A DNA stretch of 21,077 nucleotides from JALZCH01 sp036400075 (GCA_036400075.1 DASWLV010000032.1:1-21077); one strand, 5' to 3'; counted from the stretch's first letter, positions 1-6,828 are shown. The notes: a model not told the origin generated them from the sequence alone. Numbers and translations are program-made.

Positions 1-206
1 ACGTTAAATATCACTTCAACACTTCCGAATATATTCTCAGCTTTTTTGTGCCTTTTTATTTTGGTGACCTTTCCTGAAAACACAGTCGTCGATATTTCCA
101 ATTCCTGAGCGGCGCTCTTTGCGGGTAAACATGAACATGCAAGAATTGACTCGGTGCTGAAAATAAAAGAGGCAAACAGAACAAGGAAGAGAATTAAAGA
201 TTTCAT
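1..206 (-). CDS. Secreted CSC-motif (TIMP/netrin-like) protein, N-terminal part
   Basis: Reading on the minus strand from an ATG at 206 gives a 68-residue open frame that runs off the left edge. It opens with a clear signal peptide (MKSLILFLVLFASFIFS), followed by ACSCLP and then a stretch ending VFSGKVTKIK and VEVIFNV. A mature protein starting C-x-C, followed by a VFxGKV strand, is the look of bacterial NTR/TIMP-like secreted proteins; this family call is from pattern memory and the C-terminal half is not visible. A GAGG ribosome binding site sits 4 bases before the ATG. It is host sequence outside the integrated element and unrelated to it by composition or strand. Confidence 0.6.
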   Translation of the reverse strand, partial: MKSLILFLVLFASFIFSTESILACSCLPAKSAAQELEISTTVFSGKVTKIKRHKKAENIFGSVEVIFN

Positions 207-529
207 AAGACCTCGTATAATTTTTTTGTATTGAGAGATTTTTATGACTCTTAAAACTGAACGCCGTGCTATGCGAAATATTGCGTCTAAATTTATCTTA
301 TACTGAATAAACAACGCTAATTTTCTTAAAAAGGAAGCTTTTTGAGACAAAATCCAATGCTGAATGTTTTTACTCTAAAAATTCCTTTAATTTAATACTA
401 CCAAAAGTATAGCAATGCCTTATTGGGGCACTACCAAAAATAATGGCATTTATACGTTTGGCACACCATTGGCATACCAAACAAGAAAAGGCATCTGAAC
501 AAATGCCTTATTCCTTCGATAAACATTGG
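207..529. other. Non-coding host flank left of the element
   Basis: I see no credible gene here. It holds the upstream region of the secreted protein (AT-rich, with TATAAT near 215), an AATGCCTTATT sequence seen twice (about 413-423 and 503-512), an inverted repeat GTTTGG/CCAAAC (456-461, 477-482) and the old tRNA terminator near 488-509. Bases 515-528 (TTCGATAAACATTG) recur exactly at 738-751 inside the element. Confidence 0.6.
481..509 (-). terminator. Stranded terminator of the original tRNA-Thr gene
   Basis: AAGGCAT (488-494) pairs with ATGCCTT (503-509) around an 8-base loop. Read on the minus strand the stem is followed by TTTTCTTGTTT, a rho-independent terminator. It lies just beyond the left 44-bp tRNA repeat, where the tRNA gene would have ended before the insertion, so the element has separated it from its promoter by 7.5 kb. 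Confidence 0.6.
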
Positions 530-573
530 AGCCGATGACAGGAGTCGAACCTGCGACCTGATGATTACAAATC
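530..573 (-). repeat. Distal attachment site (partial tRNA-Thr copy)
   Basis: These 44 bases match 8057-8100 exactly and correspond to tRNA-Thr from position 30 in the anticodon stem through the discriminator base. Identity stops at 574 (C here, A in the intact gene). This is the displaced original 3' end of the host tRNA; element DNA begins to its right. Confidence 0.9.
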
Positions 574-586
574 CACTTAACCCACC

Positions 587-673
587 TTTCAGCATATTTC
601 AGAAACTCTCAGAATTCCCTAAATTACTGGCTTATTGAGCATTTATTCATTTAGAATGTTTCAGCATATTTCA
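587..673. repeat. Pair of 15-bp direct repeats beside the integrase
   Basis: TTTCAGCATATTTCA occurs at 587-601 and again at 659-673, 72 bases apart, between the attachment site and the integrase gene. I found no third copy at the right end. The likely role is protein binding for recombination or integrase control. Confidence 0.6.
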
Positions 674-697
674 CAAAATTGCTTGAAATAACAGCTC

Positions 698-722
698 AAT
701 GTGTCCTTGAATGTGTCCTTAA
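698..722 (+). repeat. Left copy of 25-bp terminal repeat (candidate integrase arm site)
   Basis: The motif AATGTGTCCTT occurs twice in tandem separated by one G and followed by AA. The whole 25-bp unit recurs in the same orientation at 7986-8010 near the other end. Tandem short repeats inside both ends of an integrated element are typical of arm-type binding sites of tyrosine integrases. Because this unit lies here, the upstream in-frame extension of the integrase is unlikely to be coding. Confidence 0.7.
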
Positions 723-780
723 GAAAATAATTTTGGATTCGATAAACATTGAGCTTTATCAATTTTTGGAGTTTCTAATT

Positions 781-1983
781 ATGGCTAAAGAGCGAAAAGG
801 TTATGTTTTTGAGGATAAAGACGGGCGCATTTGGGCGCGTGTGACATTCACTGATGAGGCAACTGGCAAGCGCAAAAATATCAAAAGACGCGCTGAAAAC
901 AGAACAGAGGCAAAGGATCTGCTCAAGAAAATTATTCGTGAGTTTGATGATGCTGGCAGCAAAACGATTGAGGCTGATAGGCTCACTTTCAATCAAGTAG
1001 CTGATATTTACAAAAAAACCAAGCTGGTAGCTCCTGTTTATGTTGGAGACAGGAAAGTAGCTGGCTTGCGCTCTCACAGGCAATCTGGAGAGCATCTTAA
1101 GCCGTTATTGGCATATTTTGGGCGCAAGAATATCAAACAGATCACCAGCTCTGATATTCAGAGCTACAAGCTCCACCGGCTTGATACTCCAACCCGCACT
1201 GGTGAGCAAAGAGCCATTGCAACAGTAAATCGTGAGCTGGCATTGCTCAGATCAATCTTTAACCATGCCAGATCAGAATCTTGGATCCAGAGATCTCCAT
1301 TTGATGCAAAAGGTATTTCTTTGATTTCTATGGCTGATGAAACCAAAAGAGAGAGAGTGTTGTCACGAGCAGAGGAAAAACGGCTCCTAGCGGCTTGTGA
1401 GGCAAACAGAGCCATAACTTACACCAGACAAGGCAAAGAAATTACAGTTACCAGCCAAGCCAATAGCTCTTATCTAAAAAGCATCATCATCACTGCTCTT
1501 GATACAGCCATGAGAAAAGGAGAGCTGCTCAAGCTCCAGTGGAAAGATGTCAATTTTACTCTCAATGAAATTGAGATCCGCGCTTTCAATACCAAAACAG
1601 CCTCAAAACGAATCGTCGGCATGACTGGCAGAGTAAAAGAGGAGCTGCTCAAACTTTGGGATCTATCACCGAAAAGATCAAATGATCTGATTTTTGGAAT
1701 AAAGGATTTCAAAAAATCATTTGCCACTGCAATCAGGCTTGCCAGATTAGATGATTTTCGTTTTCACGATCTCAGGCATACAGCCATTACTCGGCTCGTG
1801 GGGTTGGGACTGCCAACAGCAGAAATAATGCAAATCTCTGGACATAAGCAAATGGCAACTTTCCTGCGTTATGTAAACCAGTCAAATGAGGTTACTCAGA
1901 GACACGCAACAGCATTGGATCAATATCTGGCAGCTAATCAAGCCAAAGATGATGCGGAAAATATTTCAGAAATGGTGAATTAA
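781..1983 (+). CDS. int: Tyrosine recombinase/integrase
   Basis: This 400-residue enzyme would integrate and excise the element at tRNA-Thr. The N-terminal ~65 residues look like an arm-binding domain, residues ~66-165 a SAM-like core-binding domain and ~195-385 the catalytic domain. Visible catalytic residues are R245 (TAMRKGE), H329-D-L-R332, H355 (SGHKQ) and the nucleophile Y364 (FLRYVN). All are present, so it should be active. The frame is open from 679, but I chose ATG 781 because TTGGAG lies about 8 bases upstream and the extra 34 residues would be encoded by the terminal repeat at 698-722. The gene sits 207 bases inside the distal attachment site. Close relatives are integrases of phages and genomic islands using tRNA genes. 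Confidence 0.93.
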   Translation: MAKERKGYVFEDKDGRIWARVTFTDEATGKRKNIKRRAENRTEAKDLLKKIIREFDDAGSKTIEADRLTFNQVADIYKKTKLVAPVYVGDRKVAGLRSHRQSGEHLKPLLAYFGRKNIKQITSSDIQSYKLHRLDTPTRTGEQRAIATVNRELALLRSIFNHARSESWIQRSPFDAKGISLISMADETKRERVLSRAEEKRLLAACEANRAITYTRQGKEITVTSQANSSYLKSIIITALDTAMRKGELLKLQWKDVNFTLNEIEIRAFNTKTASKRIVGMTGRVKEELLKLWDLSPKRSNDLIFGIKDFKKSFATAIRLARLDDFRFHDLRHTAITRLVGLGLPTAEIMQISGHKQMATFLRYVNQSNEVTQRHATALDQYLAANQAKDDAENISEMVN

Positions 1984-2038
1984 AATGCCGTTAAACACTC
2001 ATATAAAATTAAATATTGATATTACAGGAGCAAGTGTG

Positions 2039-2608
2039 ATGGTTAAGATCAATGAATTTGAAACCGTTATTATAAATCCTGAGAATAAGCCCCTTTTTGA
2101 TAATGGCTTTATTACTGCTGACTATTTAAAAGCAAATATTGAAACAGCAGTGCAAGATTTGATCTCACAAATGATCACAGATGAATTAAGCGGAATTGGC
2201 TTTGGCAGTAAAAGGCGCGAATTAGCATTAAAGCGCATTAATGCAAAACAGCAAAAGGCAGTGCGGCAGCGTCTGAAAGAGGGTGAAAATGTGATTCCCA
2301 AAATAGAGCTAAGTTTTTATAATGAAGAAACAGGAAAGTATGAAAAGTCTGATCCGATAAAACTGACTATTCGGGAATTATTTGATCTAAGTGAGAAACA
2401 GAGAAACTTTGCCAAATCGTTTAGTAAAGCCTGTAAAGAATTGACCGGCAGAGGCGAGAAATTGAATAAAACAAATATTGCTAAAGTTTTATTCTCAAAT
2501 GATTCAAACCAACTCCAATCCCTAAGGAGAAACTTAAAAGAGCTTAATCTGAATTTTAATGATGTGTTATTTGCTTACATGCAAAGTGAACAAATTTCTT
2601 TAAAATAA
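2039..2608 (+). CDS. Element protein of unknown function
   Basis: I do not recognise this 189-residue protein. It is charged and predicted mostly helical, with a basic central stretch (about residues 58-80, rich in K, R and Q) and a C-terminal helical region ending YMQSEQISLK, which would suit a DNA- or protein-binding role. The frame is open from ATG 1985, one base after the integrase stop, which would add 18 residues. I prefer ATG 2039 because GGAG lies 8 bases before it, while 1985 has no good ribosome binding site. It is probably co-transcribed with the integrase, and a strong terminator follows at 2645-2686. Confidence 0.75.
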   Translation: MVKINEFETVIINPENKPLFDNGFITADYLKANIETAVQDLISQMITDELSGIGFGSKRRELALKRINAKQQKAVRQRLKEGENVIPKIELSFYNEETGKYEKSDPIKLTIRELFDLSEKQRNFAKSFSKACKELTGRGEKLNKTNIAKVLFSNDSNQLQSLRRNLKELNLNFNDVLFAYMQSEQISLK

Positions 2609-2644
2609 ATTTGTTCTATATTCCTGCAAAAATGTGGAATATAT

Positions 2645-2686
2645 AAAAAGGTGCGGCAAGTATTCGGAACTTGCGGCACCTTTTTT
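2645..2686 (+). terminator. Rho-independent terminator after the integrase unit
   Basis: A stem of AAAAAGGTGC-(mismatch)-GCAAGT pairs with ACTTGC-(mismatch)-GCACCTTTTTT around the loop ATTCGGA and ends in six Ts. It separates the integrase unit from the HTH-replication unit. A second AT-rich hairpin (ATATTCC/GGAATAT, about 2618-2642) precedes it. Confidence 0.85.
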
Positions 2687-2703
2687 GATTTTGGAGGTAA
2701 GCA

Positions 2704-2910
2704 ATGCAGGAAAACAATCAGCAAGATACTGGTGAAAAGCTATTGAACGCGAAAGAGGCGGCTAAATTTTGTGGAGTTTCTTATGCCACCATCTGGAGAG
2801 AGCTTAAGAAAAAGAATTCTAAATTGAAATTCTACAAAATTGGCGGCTGCAAAAGGTTTTCTCCATCTCGCCACCTTTTGCCATTTTTGCAATCCACTGA
2901 GAGTAACTAA
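2704..2910 (+). CDS. HTH excisionase/AlpA-like protein
   Basis: This is a 68-residue MerR-type helix-turn-helix protein of the small excisionase/AlpA class. Residues ~13-62 carry the usual pattern LLNAKEAAKFCGVS-YATIWRELKK, then FYKIGG-KRFSPSRHLLPFL, ending in a basic wing and short helix. Such proteins act as recombination directionality factors or, in phage satellites, activate excision. Start choice is firm: GGAGG is 7 bases upstream of ATG. It is the first gene after the terminator and lies 18 bases before the replication gene, an arrangement that suits an excision-replication operon. Confidence 0.8.
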   Translation: MQENNQQDTGEKLLNAKEAAKFCGVSYATIWRELKKKNSKLKFYKIGGCKRFSPSRHLLPFLQSTESN

Positions 2911-2928
2911 TCCAATTCAGGATCAATA

Positions 2929-3828
2929 ATGGCATTTATTCCAGATGAGGCTGAGGATAGATTTCATGAGCTTACGCCATCGGCAGAAAGGCTCTATATC
3001 TATCTTTGCAGAACTAGAAATCACCAGACAGAGAGGAGCTTTGCCTCTGTTGATACCTGTGCTGCCAAATATGGCTGGAAAAGAGCAACAAAATTCAAAG
3101 CTCAAAAGGAGCTGATTGATAAAGGCTGGATCCAGAAAACCAATGATGGATGGATGCTCCTTGTTGGTGATTTTTCTCCAGTCAATAAGTCTAAAAAAAT
3201 AGACTCTGAGTCTGAAATTTTAGATCTCCAGTCTAAAAATATAGACGAAAAGTCTAAAAATATAGACGAAAAGTCTAAAAAATTAGACTCCTATAATAAG
3301 GAATTAACCAGCCTTATTAACCAGCCTATTAACCAGCAAAAGAAAAAGAATAACTCTGATGAGTTATTCCAAAAAGAAAAAATTCCATCAGGAAAAATTA
3401 AAACTCAGGAGCCAAAAGGCACCAGAATTCCAGAGGATCTCCAGCTCACTGATGCTCATAGAGCTTATTTGAGCAAAATCAATCCTCACAGAGATCCTGT
3501 GGAGCTTTTTGAGGCTTTTCATGATCACTGGCTCCAGAGTGCCAAGCCAACTGCTGTGAAAGTTGATTGGATGGCGGCATGGCGTTCATGGTGCAGGATT
3601 GACATAGAAAAAAATGGCTTAGCCATAGCAAAACCGAAAAGGAGCTTAAATGGACAGCGAACAACAGGAGCCACTCACTCCACAGATAATGGAGCCAGAG
3701 GTGATCTTGGATCCACAGAAAATGGAGCCACCAGCAATGGCAATGGCATTAATCAGTCAGTCAGCTCAGCAGATCTTAGAATTCAAGAAAGAAATAAAAA
3801 ATTCAGAGTTAATCTCCACCTTGAGTGA
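2929..3828 (+). CDS. Winged-helix replication initiator / helicase-loader-like protein
   Basis: This is a 299-residue phage-style replication protein. Residues ~13-75 form a helix-turn-helix domain (LTPSAERLYIYLCRTRNH, then SVDTCAAKYGWKRAT) as in lambda O-like initiators. Residues 87-123 are a heptad-repetitive linker encoded by the 21-bp iterons. Residues ~165-225 form a small helical domain ending VDWMAAWRSWCR, close to the W-x3-F/W-x-x-W pattern of DnaT-like and phage replication proteins that contact the replicative helicase. The last ~60 residues are low complexity and overlap another frame. AGGA lies 8 bases before ATG. Origin repeats inside the initiator gene resemble lambda gene O; that comparison is established knowledge, and the function here is inference. 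Confidence 0.75.
   Translation: MAFIPDEAEDRFHELTPSAERLYIYLCRTRNHQTERSFASVDTCAAKYGWKRATKFKAQKELIDKGWIQKTNDGWMLLVGDFSPVNKSKKIDSESEILDLQSKNIDEKSKNIDEKSKKLDSYNKELTSLINQPINQQKKKNNSDELFQKEKIPSGKIKTQEPKGTRIPEDLQLTDAHRAYLSKINPHRDPVELFEAFHDHWLQSAKPTAVKVDWMAAWRSWCRIDIEKNGLAIAKPKRSLNGQRTTGATHSTDNGARGDLGSTENGATSNGNGINQSVSSADLRIQERNKKFRVNLHLE
3188..3337 (+). repeat. Five 21-bp palindromic iterons plus three ATTAACCAGC repeats (putative origin)
   Basis: Units start at 3188, 3209, 3230, 3251 and 3272, each 21 bp. Units 3 and 4 are identical, units 1 and 5 are close and unit 2 is degenerate. Each contains an inverted repeat of the form AGTCTA-n6-TAGACT. An AT-rich stretch follows, then ATTAACCAGC at 3303, 3316 and 3328. 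These three are spaced 13 and 12 bases, so they are read in different frames and cannot be explained by protein repetition alone. The cluster sits within the replication gene, as expected of a lambda-type origin. Confidence 0.75.
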
Positions 3829-3862
3829 TTCAACTCAAAATCGGATCAGGATCAAAACTTAA
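3650..3862 (+). CDS. Small ORF overlapping the 3' end of the replication gene
   Basis: This 70-residue frame begins 179 bases before the end of the replication gene in a different frame. AAAGGAG stands 6 bases before its ATG, one of the best ribosome binding sites in the element, and codons such as CAG, GAG, CCA and ATC resemble neighbouring genes. Its C-terminal half (LISQSAQQILEFKKEIKNSE) looks like an amphipathic helix. The competing frame is low-complexity (NGATSNGNG). Either both are translated or one is fortuitous; an alternative is that a frameshift shortened the replication gene. No family recognised. Confidence 0.45.
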   Translation: MDSEQQEPLTPQIMEPEVILDPQKMEPPAMAMALISQSAQQILEFKKEIKNSELISTLSDSTQNRIRIKT

Positions 3863-3889
3863 AAAAACAACAGGAGAAATTTAAAATTT

Positions 3890-4435
3890 ATGAGTGATTA
3901 TCAAGATAAAGCAGACCGGATCAGAAACAACTGGAACACAAAGCGTGAGCAGATCCAATCAAACAAAGATTTGAATGAGAGTGCCAAGCAAAGGCAGCTC
4001 TCAGAACTCAGGGAAAAATATCAGAATGAGATGGATAATCTCAGGCAAGATTACAGATCTGAGCCAGTGCAGAGGCGTGATCAACTCAAAAAAGAGCTTT
4101 TTTCCGTTGGCAATAAGCTCTCAGATACGGAAACTGACAAGCTCACAAGGCAAATGGTTTACCGTGATGCAGTAGCCAGAGCTGAGGCTGCTGCCACTGA
4201 CAGGCTTGCCATGCAGCAGCTCCTGAGCAGTGCCCAAATCACAGGAGACACTCTGCTTTTAAAAGCAATTGCTATGGTTTCAACTCAAACCAGTGGTTTT
4301 TTGGATCTGGCAAAAGAGGCTCTTGGAGAGCAAAAAGCCAAAAAGCTGGATGAGCTGTTGGATCTGGATGATTCACTGGAGAATCCAACCAGCAAAGAAA
4401 GATTTGCAGAGGGTGCACTGTTTATTCTGGATTGA
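3890..4435 (+). CDS. Coiled-coil element protein of unknown function
   Basis: This protein has 181 residues. Residues ~1-75 are highly charged and heptad-like (KADRIRNNWNTKREQIQ...) and should form a coiled coil. Residues ~85-140 are helical and more hydrophobic (LAMQQLLSSAQITGDTLLLK), and the tail is acidic (LDELLDLDDSLENP). AGGAGA lies about 12 bases before ATG. I recall similar proteins lying just before small terminase genes in actinobacterial and other phages, but cannot name a family. Its place immediately upstream of the terminase-like gene suggests a part in packaging or capsid redirection; this is only inference. Confidence 0.7.
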   Translation: MSDYQDKADRIRNNWNTKREQIQSNKDLNESAKQRQLSELREKYQNEMDNLRQDYRSEPVQRRDQLKKELFSVGNKLSDTETDKLTRQMVYRDAVARAEAAATDRLAMQQLLSSAQITGDTLLLKAIAMVSTQTSGFLDLAKEALGEQKAKKLDELLDLDDSLENPTSKERFAEGALFILD

Positions 4436-4570
4436 TCCAGAGTAATGAGTGGAGCTGCTGCTTTTGAGTGGCTGGCAGCAGCTCTCACTTTTGATGTTTT
4501 GCAGTGATTTTGCAGTGGTAAGACAGCAAAAATTAATAGGCTGACACAGCTTGTCAGATTCAATTTAAAA
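4436..4570. promoter_or_regulatory. Structured gap before the small-terminase-like gene
   Basis: The gap holds a 10-bp perfect stem GAGCTGCTGC/GCAGCAGCTC (4452-4461, 4475-4484), two TTTTGCAGTG copies 11 bases apart (4497-4506, 4508-4517) and a CTGACA/TGTCAG inverted repeat (4541-4546, 4552-4557). Candidates are a terminator, an operator or a packaging signal; the sequence alone does not decide. Confidence 0.45.
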
Positions 4571-4933
4571 ATGCACAGAAATAAAGAAATGACAGAGAAA
4601 GAACTGGCTAATTTAAAGCCATATCAAAAAGGGCAAAGCGGCAATTCTGCTGGCAAAAGTGCTGGCACCAAAAGCAGGAAAGTCCTTATCAAGAAATATC
4701 TGGCGACTGAGGATGAGTTTGATAATCCACTCAAAGCTCCAGATGCTCCTCTGGAGAGAATGACTCTGGAAGATCGGATAATTTTGGCATTGCTGGCAAA
4801 AGCCATCTCTGGTGATCTGCCATCAATACAAGAGGTTTTAAATAGTGCCTATGGCAAAATACCAGACAAGATGCAGCTTGAGCAGGATCAGCCAGCCACT
4901 GTCATTTTTTACATGCCTGAAAACAATCGTTAA
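4571..4933 (+). CDS. Small-terminase-like protein (DUF5681-type)
   Basis: This protein has 120 residues. Residues ~14-33 read LKPYQKGQSGNSAGKSAGTK, the basic K-GQSGN-G-K signature of DUF5681-type proteins. The helical part near 75-100 has LLAKAISGDLPSIQEVLNSAYGK, matching the 'A..GD..A...i.dr.yGK' end seen in small terminase subunits of many phages. Such subunits recognise DNA for packaging together with a large ATPase. No large subunit is present in the window, so it would have to work with a partner encoded elsewhere, as TerS of phage satellites does. The start is uncertain: ATG 4571 and ATG 4589 are both possible and neither has a strong ribosome binding site. A transcriptional or HTH role remains possible. 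Confidence 0.65.
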   Translation: MHRNKEMTEKELANLKPYQKGQSGNSAGKSAGTKSRKVLIKKYLATEDEFDNPLKAPDAPLERMTLEDRIILALLAKAISGDLPSIQEVLNSAYGKIPDKMQLEQDQPATVIFYMPENNR

Positions 4934-4952
4934 TTGATATTTTTAATAGATC

Positions 4953-5201
4953 ATGATCAAAGCCAAGATCAACAAAACAGAGGTGAGATTGCTCAGAGAT
5001 GGATCTTTCAGGTGCAAGGATCAGCATCTGCTGGAGATTGTGGAGATGCTCTCACAGGAGTTTTCTGCTGGCTCTGATTATCATCCTGATCCACAGCTTG
5101 GCTTAATGAATTGGATCTGCCAGCAGATTGGCGGCACCGTTACTTATTACGATGAGGATACTTACAAATATCCTGATGATGTTTGTTTTTCAGTAGTCTG
5201 A
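4953..5201 (+). CDS. Small element protein of unknown function
   Basis: This 82-residue acidic protein begins 19 bases after the terminase-like gene and is the last + strand gene of the element. It appears to be mixed alpha/beta (EVRLLRDGSF, LGLMNWICQQIGGTVTYYD). The sequence around the start is the palindrome GATCATGATC; no clear ribosome binding site is present, so translation may be coupled. It converges on the minus-strand nuclease gene with 38 AT-rich bases between them. No family recognised. Confidence 0.65.
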   Translation: MIKAKINKTEVRLLRDGSFRCKDQHLLEIVEMLSQEFSAGSDYHPDPQLGLMNWICQQIGGTVTYYDEDTYKYPDDVCFSVV

Positions 5202-5239
5202 TAATTCAATTTAAAAAGAATCTTATAAAACTGTTCTAT

Positions 5240-6169
5240 TTATAAATATCTAAATTCACGGGCATCAGATTCAATCATTTTCAAGAAATCCTGTAAATGC
5301 GCGCTATTAACAACCATAATTTGCATTTGCATAAATGATTCAATTTTATATCGGCTGCGTTTAGTTAAAGAATTATGCGGAATATACTGGAGATGGCGGG
5401 GCAGTGGGTAATCAAAAATCAAATAAGGATGTTCTTTAAGTTCAGCTTTCTCAAAAGGGATTTCACCTGTATTTGGATCTACATTACCAGCATCAAAATT
5501 GCAGACAAATAGTTTAGCCGATGTAACAATGACAGGTAATATTACTTGCTCAGAGTATCTAGGTCTGCTTTCTAAGCCAGCAATATCTGCTGCTTTTTTA
5601 CTATTTTCAAGCTCCTCAAAAAAAATGGCTTGTGTTGCAAGCGAGACTTGATAAGCCGCCTCCGTAATTGCAGCATTAGATGTTTTGGTTTTAGTAGAAT
5701 TGTTCGGAATACTTTGATAATTTCCTTTTGTTTCACGGGATTCATCAGTAAATGGAATATCGGAGAAATATCTAGCTGTTCTGTCGTTTTTCACCTCCCA
5801 TCCAATCTGAGTTTTTTGTTTAGGTTCATTAATAATGATAGGAGCCTCTAAAATACGTGGACGGTATAATTGAGTTGGAAAAAAGATCCAGTCAACAAAA
5901 TCAGGATTGTTTTTTTTACACTCAACAATCAAAGTTAAGAGAAAATCATGCGTTGTAATCTCCGCTCTAATATCAAGAGCACTTTCCTTGCCTCGAACAC
6001 CATTAACAGGTAAGGGGAATTCAACTGAGTAATTGGTAGAAACTACTCTAAAATTTGGTGTTTCATTAATTGTTTTTGCACACCATCTCTCAAAGAATAC
6101 GCCATGTATATTGAGAGCATGAATTGTCCATTCATCATTTGTAGCTGGCATTGGTTTAAGCTGGCTCAT
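5240..6169 (-). CDS. PD-(D/E)xK nuclease-like protein
   Basis: This protein has 309 residues. The N-terminal ~100 residues have the arrangement of a restriction-endonuclease fold: E27 (GVFFERW), D66 in SALDIRAEI, and E83-C-K85 at the end of a hydrophobic strand (LLTLIVECKK), i.e. D-x16-E-x-K. The C-terminal two thirds are mixed and unknown. A frame is open from a TTG at 6175, but ATG 6169 has GGGGAG 6 bases upstream. It lies 15 bases after the lipoprotein gene, so the two form an operon. The function is inferred: a cargo nuclease, possibly anti-phage. No methyltransferase partner is present, which argues against a classical restriction system. Confidence 0.6.
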   Translation of the reverse strand: MSQLKPMPATNDEWTIHALNIHGVFFERWCAKTINETPNFRVVSTNYSVEFPLPVNGVRGKESALDIRAEITTHDFLLTLIVECKKNNPDFVDWIFFPTQLYRPRILEAPIIINEPKQKTQIGWEVKNDRTARYFSDIPFTDESRETKGNYQSIPNNSTKTKTSNAAITEAAYQVSLATQAIFFEELENSKKAADIAGLESRPRYSEQVILPVIVTSAKLFVCNFDAGNVDPNTGEIPFEKAELKEHPYLIFDYPLPRHLQYIPHNSLTKRSRYKIESFMQMQIMVVNSAHLQDFLKMIESDAREFRYL

Positions 6170-6184
6170 ATACAACTCCCCAAA

Positions 6185-6763
6185 TTATCCTTTCCTTTTG
6201 ATGATAAAATGCAACTCATAGCCTTTGCCAGTCTGAAAATTTTCTCTTTTAAGATCCACCTGAGCTTTGCCGATTGTCCACTTACCAGCTTTGCCTGAGA
6301 GAATGGCACTGCTTACATCTTTTGGCAGTGCAGATCCTAAAGATTTTTGAGTTAGATCTTGGCTGGAGCTTAAAAGAGCAGCATGAGCCTCTTTTGATTG
6401 CTGAGCTTGATTAACATTCAAAACCAGTTTCAGTTGAGTGGCTGTCTGTGCATCACCATCAACATAATAAGCAAGATTATTGGCAAGTGCAGAGCCAGCA
6501 TTTATTTCTTTGTAAGGACTGGAGCAACCAAAAACATCCTCATATTTGTTTTTGTAACCTCTTGTCTGCAAATTACTGACACCAGAAAGATAGCCACAAG
6601 CCTCAATAGGATTCCATCCATTTGCCTGATTTTGTGAGGAGCCAGTTTGAGCAGGAGTGGGGCTTGTAGCTGCATTAGAAACTTGATCTGTATCTGAGCA
6701 GCTACTAAGCAGCACTATCCCTAAAGCACATTTCACAAACACAATTTGTCGTTTGTGTTTCAT
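6185..6763 (-). CDS. Lipoprotein of unknown function
   Basis: This protein has 192 residues. A basic N-terminus and hydrophobic segment lead to the lipobox LSSC, with Cys22 as the predicted lipidated residue. A Ser/Thr/Gln/Asn-rich linker follows (~23-48), then a globular domain with two further cysteines (EACGYLSG near 56 and VFGCSSP near 79) that may form a disulfide. GGAG stands about 9 bases before ATG. It is the first gene of the lipoprotein-nuclease pair. Phage-encoded lipoproteins are known to block superinfection at the envelope, which would suit a satellite, but no homology supports that here. Confidence 0.7.
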   Translation of the reverse strand: MKHKRQIVFVKCALGIVLLSSCSDTDQVSNAATSPTPAQTGSSQNQANGWNPIEACGYLSGVSNLQTRGYKNKYEDVFGCSSPYKEINAGSALANNLAYYVDGDAQTATQLKLVLNVNQAQQSKEAHAALLSSSQDLTQKSLGSALPKDVSSAILSGKAGKWTIGKAQVDLKRENFQTGKGYELHFIIKRKG

Positions 6764-6828
6764 GTTTTGATTCTCCGCAGATTTTAATTATAAAAAGGCA
6801 ATAATTCTTTGAGTATTAAACAGAAATG

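Noticed and set aside
679..780. 34-codon N-terminal extension of the integrase
   Set aside because: It reads through the 25-bp terminal repeat and lacks a ribosome binding site; ATG 781 has one.
3188..3292. CRISPR array
   Set aside because: The 21-bp units are contiguous with no spacers and lie within a coding frame; they fit iterons, not CRISPR.
5240..6169. Type II restriction-modification system
   Set aside because: No methyltransferase gene is in the element or next to it; only the nuclease-like motif is seen.
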